From Beroe ovata (Eukaryota; Ctenophora; Nuda; Beroida; Beroidae), in the NCBI GenBank assembly GCA_946803715.1, contig CAMPET010000173.1:35974-74875 (forward strand): 38,902 nucleotides of DNA, given 5' to 3'. This document shows positions 1 to 17,078 of this stretch, one piece after another. A program made the translations under genes and the position numbers. A model generated the notes under the pieces. That model saw nothing but the letters and a program-made list of their open reading frames with translations, searched no databases and was not told the origin of the DNA. Position 1 is the first letter of the stretch. Each line of letters begins with the position of its first letter.

Positions 1-29
<29 letters not shown>
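1..29. repeat. (CA)n microsatellite at the window start
   Basis: A pure CA dinucleotide tract opens the window. The last ~44 bases are also CA repeat, so the window may be bounded by repeat-induced assembly breaks. Confidence 0.95.
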
Positions 30-31
<2 letters not shown>

Positions 32-210
32 ATTACTCACGTGTCCACGTCAGCCATATGTTCAGAACGGGCCATAGTAATTTACTGCCGGGATATTATA
101 TGATGTTCGGCACGATAAAGCATTATATTTAGTGTAGATTGTATTCCCCCTGAATTTAATCTCTATTCTCTCAGGAAGACGTGTAGTACTTCTGTAGACT
201 ATTCTGGCTC

Positions 211-376
211 ATTATGGACCAGAAAACTCAGAACTCATTATATTTATCATAGTCATCATGAACCAGAAAACTCATAATTCATTATATTCATCATAGTCAT
301 CATGAGCCAGAAAACTCGTAATTCATTATATTCATCATAGTCATCATGAGCCAGAAAACTCAGAATTCATTTTATT
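211..376. repeat. 44-bp tandem repeat, nearly 4 copies
   Basis: The unit runs from CATCATGAGCCAGAAAACTC through AATTCATTATATTCATCATAGT. Successive copies differ by a few substitutions (GGACC, GAACC, GAGCC) with the period preserved, as in a slowly diverging minisatellite. Confidence 0.85.
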
Positions 377-729
377 CCCTGAGCCGGGATAGGTACCTAC
401 ATGCAAGACGTGCAGTACCTATGAGCTTCATTAATATGTGCCTTCCGTTGTTCTAACTGTGCTTCACGCATATGAAAAGTACTCCCTCACGTGACTTTTG
501 TTTTCGAGCAGCGGTTTTGTTTTCCACGATATGCCTTGTAGATGTGAGTATGGGTAGGAGTATTTTAGTTCAGAGTATTTTAGTTCAGAGTTACAATCTT
601 ACAGACACAGACACACAGACACACGCATACAAATCAAGGACGATCGTCTGGCTTTGTACCACCTCCACCACCACTTCACACGTTTGCTGTTATACTTGCT
701 CCGTGAATGCATGATTCTACCGCGCGTTT

Positions 730-768
730 GTGTCTCTGTGTCTGTGTGTGTGTGTGTGTGCGTGTGTG
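730..768. repeat. (TG)n microsatellite, interrupted
   Basis: TG-rich tract with occasional TC and CG interruptions, in sequence with no recognised gene. Confidence 0.85.
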
Positions 769-859
769 CGTATCCTTCTTGTCAATTTGACATGTATCCC
801 TCACACCCTTCTTTCTCCTTCAATGTTCATTATATATCCTTGACTCAACGATTTCCTCC

Positions 860-957
860 TTTTTAATCTCTCTTCTCCCCTGCCATCTCCTTCCTTCCTC
901 TCCTTTCCCTTTTCTTCTCCCCTCTTCCATCTTCTACTCTCCCCTTTCCCTTCCTTG
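860..957 (+). repeat. Polypyrimidine tract (C/T on + strand)
   Basis: Nearly 100 bases are almost wholly C and T on this strand, with a few A/G interruptions. Low-complexity DNA; long homopurine-homopyrimidine tracts can form triplex DNA, but mirror symmetry is not obvious here. Confidence 0.7.
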
Positions 958-2129
958 ATTTCGCTTTCAGGATTTCGGATGCGTCATTTCACCCCTCCCT
1001 TCATCCTTGCATATCATGATATGTACATTGTACACTTTCCTACCGCAGTACCCACAATTCTATCGCAGTATTTTGTTTATCGTACCTATAGAGCGGCTCG
1101 CATTGTTATTGAGTGCCGCTCTCTCATGAAAATTAGCTATTTTTATCCCTTACTTCAACTTTTTGGCACATTCCCAACTTCATTTCCTTCACTGCTAGCT
1201 GCTGGCGTATTGTAATATACTCACTTTGTTTTATGGCTTTATCGGGTTTCTCATCCTTGAGCAGGCTATTTTATAAATTGTATACTCAGAAGTAACAGTT
1301 GGGGGTAACCGAGCTATAAAATGACTCACGCACACGCATAAAAATCGATTTTTTGCATGAGTATGTGAGGAGGAACGTCAATCTGCTTTTCTCGGGTTAA
1401 TCGATTTCATAAATGACCGTGATTGGTTCTTTGTTTGTGTGTGTGTGTCCGGGTTATTTCTTTGTGTGTCGATGAAACGCGTTCTTCAGAACTCGTCGAT
1501 GGTCTTCAAACCTCTTTTCGTCAGAAATATTCCAAAATTCAGCCTCCACGGTAGTTTCGTGGCAAACTCCTACCTACTTTGTGTTTTAATTTGCGTCGAC
1601 TGTAACTAACCATATAGTCTAGCTGTTGAACGCATTGAATTTTATTTTCCCGTTTATCGGTTTCAGTCCACCATTCATAACATCGCATGCCTGAGCACAT
1701 GAACGTAGTCAGTTTATAATAAAACAGATTCCGTGATAGGTGAGCACGTGTATTCTTATAACATCGCCCTTCCATTGTCTACTCAAAGACAAACTTGTCT
1801 CATGGAAATGTTCTGAGTATCATGTGCATGTTGATCCATGATGATAGTCTGCACTACCCAGTCATTCCTTCTTCTTCTCAATGTCAAGTTAGACAGATTA
1901 TTGAGCGTATATACCGGTGTATATTGTGATAGGACAACACACAAGATGTATGAAGTTCCGATTCGTTTGTGTAGCGATCACGAGTTGAGCCCGGTTCTCT
2001 TGAGTAGCGGATTGCAGATGTGTCTGACAACCGAGGATCTGAGATAGGAGGCTGTACAGCAGTGATCGTACCATGCCTTTCCCATCAGGGGAAGTCCGCG
2101 ACCGTTAACTTAACAGAGAAACTCGCGCT

Positions 2130-2223
2130 CACACACACACACACACACACACACANCTCACTCTTCTCACAGACACACACACACACACACACACGCACAC
2201 ACACACGCACACAGACACACACA
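2130..2223. repeat. Compound (CA)n microsatellite with one N
   Basis: Two CA blocks are separated by a short unique stretch (CTCACTCTTCTCACAGA). An ambiguous base at 2156 marks where the consensus failed. Confidence 0.9.
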
Positions 2224-3782
2224 TTATGCAGTTGGTATCACGTCGTAACATGCACACTCTATAATAACTCCAATCTTATGCAATGTTTTGTAGTACTCGT
2301 TGCCATAGAGGTCCAATGGTTTTAACCAAGGAATATAACATGATCAAGAACTTTTGCTTTTTTCAATTTTTCACTGCACCAACTTGACCGTTCTCAGTGA
2401 TCGACACTCATAATCCGCCATCATTCTGGAAAATAATCCACTCAATTTGTTCCCAAATCATCCGGCCAATTTCCAGCATTTGTCATCTATTGTCTCCCCA
2501 CCACCTTAGCTCCATTTTCCCCGCAATGATTCCCGACACTTGATCATTATAATATTAATAAAGTACTCTGGTGTCCAAATGAGCAAAGCCCGAGATTGGA
2601 TGCACCTCTATCCACAACCCCTCTCACCCCTCAGTCTCGAATCGGGTCATACGGTAATGGAATTCCGTGTATTTGTGCACGGCAATTATGACAGTGCCAG
2701 CACATATTATGCATCGCTCACCCCTCCTGCCAGTATATATGACAGTTAATATAAATTACACTTGAGCATGGACTCTTGATGGGAATATAGGTTATTACTA
2801 CAGCAGCTGTTTCTCTCATATAGTTCGAGACATTACGACGTAGTGACGAGTTATTAGGGGAGGTTTAATCTTAGAATTAGCCTCCAATCAGAGTTGATTA
2901 GCTGATTACTGTATAGTGTTGATCAAACAATCATATTTGTGGACGTGAGGGCATGCAGGCTCTCAAACACAAGTACTCAAACAGTACGCCACATACACTT
3001 GTATTCTCTCTGGCCCACGCAGACAGTTTCGTCACTTTAATTCAATTTCCTGCGGAGGAATGGTTTTAGATAGAGGAACTTTAGAGAGAGGAACTGCTAT
3101 TCGATTTTCTTGTGTTAATCTGTTAATGCATCCATTGAGCATCACGAATTCGTACGAATTGCTCTTTGTCAGGCAATTTCGTGGTCTATTCTCGATTTTG
3201 TACCGCAAATTTGCGTCAGGTTTTATTCGATCTTCAATCGTAGGCGAAAAATTTTCTCGACTTGACTAGGCATGGCTGTGATGTAATTTACATATTTCTG
3301 AAAAAATATCGATTATCGACCCTCCCTTAACTTGCGCCCACCTTGTAGGTCCGAACACATTTTTATGATAGAATCTGATTCCATTTTCACGTTAATCGTG
3401 TGTTGTACCTTTCTATAATATCAAGTTATTAATCCACCCCCCAATAACACAGAGCATGACTTGGTGATAGAGATCTCATGGTGTTCAACTTAGTGAGCAT
3501 GTTCGAAGGTGTGCATCGATCTCCATTTTTCATTTTATAATGTTGACCAATTACTAAATAGATTGTACCTAATTGGTGCACAGGTTGTTGATTAGTTCTG
3601 AGATAATTGACTCAGATTCCAGATGTAGTTTGGAGGGAAATGGGGGCTGAAAACACCTTATTCCCAGATTCATAATATCGTGTTTCAGGAGAGGGGTGCT
3701 ATTTCCAAGCAATGATTCAAATGTTTGTGTTGCCATAACACCACTATCACTGTTGCTATAATGTTGCTATGTTTCAGCAACC

Positions 3783-3923
3783 ATGACGTCAGTTTTTAAC
3801 GAAGCGAAGGAGAATCGGCCCGGAGTGGCAGACGTAGTGTCCGGTATGACAACTCCCGAGAAACTGATTGGGAGATCATGCCAACTGTCAGAAATCACAG
3901 CCCCTACCAAAAAGAGGTACAGG

Positions 3924-3955
<32 letters not shown>

Positions 3956-6860
3956 ATACACACACACACATACATACACGCATGTTTATCTTCCTCATCT
4001 TGATTATTGATATGTTGGGGGTCAATTGGTTTGTCTTACACTGGTTCACAGTGATTGCCATCGTGCGAACAACATGCACTGAAATTAACCTTGGGCTCTG
4101 GGCGACGGAAATCATTAATATATATTGGGTACTGAAGTAGTTATGACTGATCAAGACCGATAATTCCGGCTACGAATTCTTGCCACAGCCCTGAATATTC
4201 ATAGCCACGACTCGAAATCCATCTGGCATGCTGAGTAACATTTTTATAACATGCTCATATATCCCCTATCCTTCAGGTGTAGAGTTAACAGTATCCCCCT
4301 ATCGTCCATACCAGTACAATGGAGACCAGAACCATCACAAATCTGGACCAAAGTTACGAAGGTGAGCGACCACATTACCATGACAACCACAATTACATGA
4401 TTTTCCGGTGATGTGTATTCATGTGGTGTAATTGACCGTGATTACACCTAATTACAGATCTCATGCCCAATGTCATGTGTTGAGAGTGATTTTCCCCCTT
4501 CCGGTTTAGGATAAGGATCTGTCGCTCACCGTAGCCCTGAACCCAATGCTCTTCCACGCATTTTCCTACTCCATAGTTGGACTCTAGTTTTTCTGTAATT
4601 TACTAATTGGCCAGTGGTTTATGACCTGTGGTAATTAAGTACCTCATTGACAATAAATGCTGATTATACTGGCAGAGATTTGGCCTTGGTTTGTTCAATA
4701 AACTCACGATAAGAGATACCACACAAATTATTAAAACCACGTGACATCTTGTCCCTTGTCACATGACACGCCCTGGCACGTGACCTCTCGTCCACTGTCA
4801 CGTGACTCGCCCTCTTCTCTCAGAACTGCGGTGCGAAGTGCAGTCCGCCGATAGATTACAAGATCGGCTCGAAAAGGCGGCACCCACACCACAACACATG
4901 TCAGTGCAAGCGACCCATCCTCGACTTCAGTAAAATGTGCAAGGTAAGTTCAGTCTCCACCTAGATTTTTGTGCGTGTGTGTCAGTATGCCTGTCAGTAT
5001 GCGTCAGTTTGTGTTTCCGTCTGTCTGTCTGCTTGCCTGTCTGTCAACTGTCAGTGTGTGTGCGCGCGGGGACGTGTATGAATCCACTCTCCTCAAATCC
5101 TCTCCTTCATCACCCTACACAAAGCTGGTAGTTGCTGTAACACCTAACACATATTGGTATGAACCTCACGCAACTGCCATTTGTTAAACTGAGACGGCTG
5201 CCATACACAAACTTCCTAGCCTTGTTAGCTAAAATTGGATAATGATGAGCATCCCTATTTAATATATCACACCTATCCCCTCTTATAACCGTCAGCCTAA
5301 CGCATAACATTTATATTTACCAACAGCTATAATGTTGTATCTGAGTCATTGTTTAAAATGCTCCAAATTTACCCCCCCCCCTACCACCTGTTGACGCACT
5401 CCCTCATCCCTATCCCTCTATTTTATATGATACTGTAGATAATGAACCCGCCAAACTATATCTGTGGATTGTGATCAGCTTGAGGATAATTATAGCGCGA
5501 GAAGGAAGGAAGGGAGGGAGGGGTAACTGTATTTCTATGGTAACAAATGATGCACACCATAATTCCTGTAATGATGGTGAACTGGTGTGATTATCGCAGG
5601 GGAGAGGGTGGTATGTGAGTTTTATATAGGTACCAGCTCACACCAGCAGTACCAAGGGGGGTGAGAGGCTGAGATAGTGTGATGATAGTGTCAGATACTG
5701 GTGGATGATACAGTGTGGTGTAATTGCGTGGTGATATTGGTGTGGTGGTGTGTGATAGTGCGTGTTATGATAGTGTGATGGTGTGTTTGTGGATCTTGGA
5801 GATATAATGGCTCTTCGCTGTCCATTTGTATCACAATATCGTGATATATGTCCATCATTGGTATATTATCCAATGGATAATAGTACTTGATGATTGTAAC
5901 TGCTTCTACTATAGTGCCACTGTCACCAGCAGCCACCACAGTGCATGTTCGTTGTGTGCGTGTGTGCCACAAGTGTTTAACATCATAGAGGGTTGTGTCG
6001 CACAATTCCCACATCTGACTCCGTGACACGTGACTCCACGACACGTGATATCAATCACGTGTCACGGCACGTGACTCATAACGGATCAGTATCGCACTCT
6101 ATTTCATGGAATTTACTAGCGTAGTGCTCTTATACAGCTGCTGACGGAGAAGGAGTATAGATCCCATTAGTATTGGACTACTGAGTAGTACGTACAAGTG
6201 TGTATGTGTGTATGTGTGTGTGTGTTCGTGTCTGTGTGTCTGTGTGTTTGTTTGTGTGTGCACACATGACACAGGTAGTAGGTTCACACATACACAGTGT
6301 TTGGCTGGTTTTTCACTCCAAATACTCTTTCAGACGTCCTACGTGAAATTCTCCGAAAAGGGTGACTCGATTTCCAAGGTAACATACTAGCCCCAGCCCC
6401 TCTGCCCCAAACAGACGACTGTCCCCGAACATACAAACACGAAATTTGCATGTGTTTGTCGCTGATTGGACAATGGACAATCAATAACAAATTATCACAT
6501 CATTTATAATACTACTCGATTCCCAGAGTGCCGAATTGGACATCGTGAGACTCTGCGACGAACCTGAAGTGATAAACCTGCGCCCAATCCAGAACTCCCC
6601 CCTTTGCACTGTCGACCGAACATCCTTATCCCCTGTTAACATTGACTTAGGTGAGTGACAACACGTCATCGTGTTGTTAACACCTGATTCCACATAAGTC
6701 ACAATCCCTCAAATCTTAATTCTTATATCTTAAATCTCCCTGTAGGGGTTGAGTGAGGGTATAGGGGATACATGACTTGATTCAAACATACAGACTCGAA
6801 TTAATAAAACCTCCCTCTACCCCAACCCTTCCACCCTCAGAATCCATGGAAAGGGACTAG
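3783..6860 (+). CDS. Six-exon gene, 175-aa protein of unknown function with KEN-box-like N-terminus
   Basis: Coding exons 3783-3916, 4277-4361, 4824-4943, 6334-6378, 6527-6650 and 6841-6860 all have GT donors and AG acceptors. Their phases agree (2, 0, 0, 0, 1) and end at TAG, giving 175 aa; exons 4 and 5 are open only in the frame used. I do not recognise the family. Visible features are MTSVFNEAKENRPG at the N-terminus, which holds a KEN tripeptide followed by Pro two residues later as in APC/C degrons; a TTP site; a basic KKR patch; and a Cys/basic stretch in exon 3 (NCGAKC, SKRRHPHH, CQCKRP, MCK). No signal peptide or membrane segment is seen. The start is the first ATG after a TTTCAG acceptor at 3772-3777. 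A nuclear or cell-cycle role would fit a KEN box but is only inference. A long 3' UTR may reach the AATAAA at 8408. Confidence 0.7.
3924..3981. repeat. (CA)n tract 8 bp after a splice donor
   Basis: The tract begins eight bases after the exon 1 donor (GAG|GTACAG) of the gene at 3783. It lies within the first intron, so it would be transcribed. Confidence 0.9.
4738..4806. promoter_or_regulatory. Cluster of CACGTGAC E-box motifs in intron 2
   Basis: CACGTGAC occurs three times within about 70 bases, together with a CACATGAC variant. One copy is the full palindrome GTCACGTGAC, which matches the CLEAR/E-box type bound by MiT/TFE and related bHLH-Zip factors in animals. Function is inferred from the motif alone. 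Confidence 0.4.
6022..6077. promoter_or_regulatory. Second cluster of CACGTG E-boxes with an inverted repeat
   Basis: Four CACGTG motifs lie within about 55 bases of intron 3. The middle two form a perfect 10-bp inverted repeat, GACACGTGAT and ATCACGTGTC (6040-6049 and 6054-6063), with a 4-base spacer. It could bind bHLH factors or form a hairpin; there is no direct evidence for either. Confidence 0.4.
6196..6262. repeat. (TG)n microsatellite in intron 3
   Basis: Interrupted TG/TATG/TCTG repeat about 70 bases upstream of exon 4 of the unknown-function gene. Confidence 0.85.
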
Positions 6861-8407
6861 ACAGATGTCTCGATATTAGATATGGCACGGAGAATCAGTG
6901 GTTGTTACCCCATCACTGCTGGTCGATGTGCCGACCAGAGGCGAACCACAAATCATGTGCATCTTCTAGAAACATCGCCTCTGAGCTGAAAACACCCCCT
7001 GAACCTACACCTACTTGAACATCGTAACTCTATCTAGATACAATACCATTAGGATAATATATATGCTTTAGTCGAATAATTCAGTTAATTTAGTTAATAC
7101 TGTTGTTGACCGGGCGACATTTCTGACTGACCAGTGACCTGCATCTTTCACTCGATCTCTTCTCAATTTGTGCGCACCCTTGTGTTTTTTCTGTGTTTTT
7201 TTTCTATTTTAGGTCAAGTGATCAGGTTGTGCGCACAAACTCAGAGCTAGGTTTTGTCGGTTTTTAACACAAGCGAAGAAGAGTGAGAGATGAAGAGAGT
7301 GGGTCCGGTACGAGTCAGCTTGCTGCCCGGTTCTATTCAGTTTTTCCGAGGGCTAGAATTGTTCTGCTGGACGCCGCGCTATGTGTGTGTTGAATGCTGG
7401 CTTATTATTCTCAATGTTGACATGGAGAAAGAGAGAGTTTTACACGCCCAGATCCACCACCTCCGCAAGAAGAAGACATGTGACGTCACAATCATGACGT
7501 CAGTAATTCTAGACGCGCGGCTCAGGGGGAGAATATGGCTGTTCTCTGTGCGCGTGCACTAATGAATGGCGCAGAACAACAGTTGCCATTCCTACCCCTG
7601 GCTTCGTGTTGGAGTTACCATGGCATCTCCCTGCTTGCGGAGTGGAGAGGGTGTGTATGAAGAGCTGAAGGATGTGGGTGAACGTTGTTCACTCGATATA
7701 ACATGCCCTGTGTCGTAGCGTGTGTGTGCAGTTTTATGCATGCATGGGAACTACGCCACGCGTTTTTTCTTCTGCTTGAATATGTGTGTTGCAATCAGAA
7801 GATTCCTATATCTATGAGTATTTCTAATTAAAGATGATAATTGTGCTAGCCTTGAATCCGATGCCCAAATTTTGGGATGCGCTTCGGAAAGTCCATCAGT
7901 CAAACGATGGCACAAAATTGCTAGTCAAATCTCTATATTGTTTCGCTTGCATCACAATTCGCTGGGTTTTAAGTATAAAAACAACGTACAAATAGGCCGC
8001 ATCACGTGCCATAGCTATGAGAAAGCTGCTGCAAACATTGCTGAGTTATATCATAAAAGCCAACAAACAAATTTACATGTCATAGATAGTAATATTTTAC
8101 GTGTTCATTAGTTGAAATATGATTGACACCTGTGCGTATAGTACACACTTGACATTCATTTCATGAACTGACAATTGAGCCGCGCGCTCATTCATACTAT
8201 TAAGCAGAGTAGTTGCCTGTATGCCCATTATCTCTGGGTTGTTGAGAGTGTGTTGCATAGCAACGTGAAACATGGACTTAGGATAGCCGAAATGAGCAAT
8301 AAACATTGGAAACTTTTTAGTGTTCACCTCCCAGGACTGTACAATGTGAACTGTGGTGAACAGCCTACAATAGTTTAGTGTAGAATTATACTGTATTTCG
8401 CTGGTTT

Positions 8408-8413
8408 AATAAA
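8408..8413 (+). terminator. Candidate polyadenylation signal AATAAA
   Basis: Canonical AATAAA about 1.5 kb after the stop of the gene ending at 6860. It may end that transcript or an unrecognised one; AATAAA is common by chance in AT-rich DNA. Confidence 0.25.
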
Positions 8414-10285
8414 GTGAATACCTATTCAAACAAATTCATCCAATACAAATCCTAGACATTTCTAGTCGATATTGGATAAAAATATGTTTTTAAGATATCT
8501 TAGGCAACAAAATAGGACAAAATAAAACATTAGGTGATAAAGAATATGAAGGAATGAATTCTATCTTAACGCAAATTCTTAGGATTTTAGGTTTTCTTAC
8601 TGTATACGATCGTATTAAAACCCAAGCTTATTTTGGTGTTATAGCGAATGAAGTATAGATTTTTTTCGTTTTTAACTTTTGTACCTACCTACCGCTTGCT
8701 CTACTTTAAAAATGTAACTTGGCAAACGAAAATAAGTTGCGTTGTTTGATATGAATCCGTATCACTTAACTAAGTGATATTCCTATCACTTGACCTCTCT
8801 CTAGCGCAATCGGTAGGTTTATCATAGTGAGTATCTTCTAGGGCTACGGATCCTAGGTTAGCACGAAAAACATATAACTGACGATCATAATATGTATAAG
8901 TATTCAAGTTGTTAATATATATTAATTGTCATAACAATTATCTTGACTATTAGAACATCTACACTTGAATATAATTCGTTGATAATTGGCAAGCCCTTGC
9001 AATTTTATGATATTGATATGTTTTTTTCAAATTATTGCTCGCCTCAGACCAGCATCTGAAGTGTGTGTGTTTTAATTATGCTCCCCTACAAATGGTTAAT
9101 AAGTTAATTGTCTTGTTTTTCTTTTCGGCTGACCGATGATAACTAATTATAGGAGAAATTTTTGAGTAATTGTTTGTTTCCTTGGTAACATCACTTTATG
9201 TTTATTGTTTTCGCGCACCTCTTGGATAACCGTCATTCATATATGCGTGTGTGAGTTGGTTCAGCTTATATACTGATTTGGGTCCTATTATCATAGATCA
9301 GTCGATAATAATTTTGCAGTGGATTCAGTTGGCAATTATCGATATAATTTGGTCGTATTTCATGAGTGATTATCACGTCGTTGTGGCGTTTTAATCCTGA
9401 TTTACTTTGATAAAAACTAGCTCCGATCTGGAAAATCGTGTCAAATGTTCTCTCTCCCTTAATAAGCTTGATAAGGTAATATAGTGATGAAAAGTTTGTT
9501 CTGTCAAATAATTCTATATTTGTTTTGGTATTTGTATCTTCGCTCTAATCATCTAGAAAGTTGGTAGGGGAACATCGTGGCTATTTTTTGTTGGAATGAA
9601 AGGGAATTTTGATCTTCCGCAGACGGCTGATCCTTATCTATAATATGTTCCCCTGTCAGCTGTGTTTATTGTTGAAGAGTTTTTGGAAAAATGTAAATAT
9701 TGCAGGGCTAGCATGACTTGTTTTTTCGCCTATAATATATTGCTGTAGAAAAATGTTGGTGACAAAATGTTTTTGTTTATATTTCTATTATTGGAGACAA
9801 AAGCAACATTTTAAAAGCGCTGGAGTAGCGACGGTTATGCTCTATTTTACTGATAAGGTAGTACGAATTTTAGGCAAATTCCAAAATTTTTAATTGCACC
9901 TTGGGCTGAATTAAGTTGGTGTCGATTAAACTGGTTTTAAACTTTCAATATTTCTGTTAACTTTGAAATTGGTAAGCAGATGAATCGACACTGACTGTTG
10001 ACCAAGGTAAGGACTGAGAGTGCGAACATTAGATATAGAAAGGCTAGGTGAAGTAATATATTTGAATTTCATTCCCTTCCTGTTGGTTAAGAAGCTGTTT
10101 CACTGGTCTCAGCCTCGAAATGAATTTCATTAATTCTACATCTGCGCGCGTCGAAACGCACGTGACTTTTCGATCCTTCATGCAGTGCCGTGTACTTCCT
10201 TGTGTAGGTAGTGCAGAAATCATTTGGGGAATTTCTAATTTAGGGGGACTTCCAGCAAGCTAAAGCACCATTCATTGGAGTTTAA

Positions 10286-10358
10286 TCGTTCGCCAGCGCC
10301 GCCCGTTACGTTACTTAGGACGACGGTTGCGCTGCGTCGTAGGACTAGGATCGAACGA
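10286..10358. other. GC-rich block with nested inverted repeats
   Basis: The outer arms TCGTTCG (10286-10292) and CGAACGA (10352-10358) enclose an inner pair, ACGAC (10320-10324) and GTCGT (10336-10340). The surrounding ~150 bases are clearly richer in CpG than the AT-rich flanks. It could be a structured RNA or part of a promoter; no known RNA family is recognised. Confidence 0.25.
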
Positions 10359-10493
10359 GGATTGAGGAAGTAGATTTACGCCATCGAAATAATGTGCGCG
10401 GCACACTATCATATTCTAGTGTTTTCGCGCGCTACGATTATATAGCTACATGATTGTGACCGCACCACTGCACCAGAGTGTTAAGTCACAGTT

Positions 10494-10592
10494 CACACAC
10501 ACACACACAAACACTCACGAACACACAGTACACACAAACAAACACGCACACGAACGCTCACACCCACACCCACACATACACTAACGTCGAAC
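10494..10592. repeat. Degenerate (CA)n tract
   Basis: CA-rich sequence with many interruptions (AACA, ACGA, CCCA), consistent with an old, decayed microsatellite. Confidence 0.8.
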
Positions 10593-11446
10593 ACGAAAAC
10601 TACTAAACATCAACTTTAGTTTGGAGTAGATACATATTGATATATTCAATCAATCTGTAGTGTTACACAACAAGATAAATAACACTGTTCTCTTATTGAT
10701 TGGTTTATCGTAAAAAATGTGAACAACAATGTGTAAAAATCAACAAAAATAACAAATCAATCGAAGGGTTAATCTGGATATCTGTAATTAATAAAATATC
10801 TGAATTCTGATGATATCTTAACATGTGATTTAAAAATGTTCTTTATCAACAATACACTGAAAATGAAAGAAATTGCCCTATTCAGTACTTCCTCTTCGGC
10901 AAATGAGGCATACTGACTACAAAAAGGGTGACGATAACGAAAGATAGAACTCAAAATTCATCAGAAATAAAGAAAACTCAAAACTAAACGTTCATATCTT
11001 AATTCATGCACAGTGAACAGTCGAAATTTTAAATCATGGTGAAGCGATCATTTGCAGCCAAAATCATCCCATCATTTCATCAAAATAAGCCGTATGAAAC
11101 AACTGTTGGGAACTGATATCATAGACATTTCTGGGTTCATGTTACAAAAGGAGGGACTCTTATCACGCACGTCGCTAAAGGTGGTTATCAACGTCACTGC
11201 TTACGCAAAACTTTGATTATCAATTATATTGGCAGGACTTCGATCTGAAAGCTGCTGCTTAGATCAACTGGAAGCACCACATCTATCTTGATACTTTGAT
11301 AGAAGAAAACCTTTCATCCTGTAAAGAACAGTTGTTGTCAGTAAACTTCAGAAAAGGTATGACGATTTTAGCATTGCTTGACAATGGTTACAATGCTCGT
11401 TCATTTAAATAGCGGGAGGAGATTTTGCTCCTAATTGTACGATTTT

Positions 11447-11774
11447 ACTCTCAATCCTCATTTCAAACTCACTCCTCATTTCACTCACTTCTCACTGCAC
11501 TCACTCCTCATAGCACTCTTCATAGCACACTCACTCCTTATTGCACAACTCTCTGCACACTCACTCCTCATTGCACACTCACTCCTCATTTCACTTACTC
11601 CTCACTGCACTCACTCCTCATNNNNNNNNNNNNNNNNNNNNNNNNTCACTCCTCATTTCACTCACTCCTCATTTCACTCACTCCTCATTGCACTCCTCTC
11701 TGCACACTCACTCCTCATTTCACACTTACTCCTCACTGCACACTCACTCCTCATTTCACTCCTCACTGCACTCC

Positions 11775-11790
<16 letters not shown>
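11447..11790. repeat. CTCACTCCTCA minisatellite with a 24-base gap
   Basis: Variants of CTCACTCCTCATTTCA and CTCACTCCTCACTGCA repeat throughout. A run of N at 11622-11645 marks an unresolved stretch, so the true length is unknown. The array extends into the last bases of the minus-strand kinase gene; the stop codon (11775-11777) and final codons are read from repeat-like sequence. Confidence 0.9.

Positions 11791-17078
<5,288 letters not shown>

Larger units (their letters stand above)
30..3777. other. Intergenic region, no gene recognised
   Basis: Short open frames occur on both strands, but none has family similarity that I recognise or joins others through plausible splice sites. The stretch holds a 44-bp tandem repeat (211-376), TG and CA tracts (730-768, 2130-2223) and a pyrimidine-rich tract (860-957). 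The last part may contain the promoter or a 5' UTR exon of the gene at 3783; no core promoter element is clear. Confidence 0.6.
6861..11446. other. 4.6-kb gene-poor region
   Basis: No coding family is recognised on either strand. Open frames near 7290-7562, 7872-8111 and 8097-8378 have no recognisable domain, splice partners or repeat origin. The first part probably contains the 3' UTR of the upstream gene. 8.4-10.1 kb is AT-rich with nothing identifiable. 10.14-10.42 kb is locally GC-rich with an inverted-repeat core, followed by a degenerate CA tract at 10494-10592. Confidence 0.55.

Noticed and set aside
4277-4938. Alternative frame through exons 2-3 of the 3783 gene giving a coiled-coil-like stretch (ELRCEVQSADRLQDRLEKA) reminiscent of geminin
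   Set aside because: It cannot be joined in phase to exon 1 and stops at TAA before the end of exon 3, leaving exons 4-6 unexplained. The frame-consistent model is preferred.
7290-8378. Open frames of 67-90 residues on both strands before the AATAAA at 8408
   Set aside because: No domain, signal peptide or in-phase splice partner was found; the lengths are ordinary for chance open frames.
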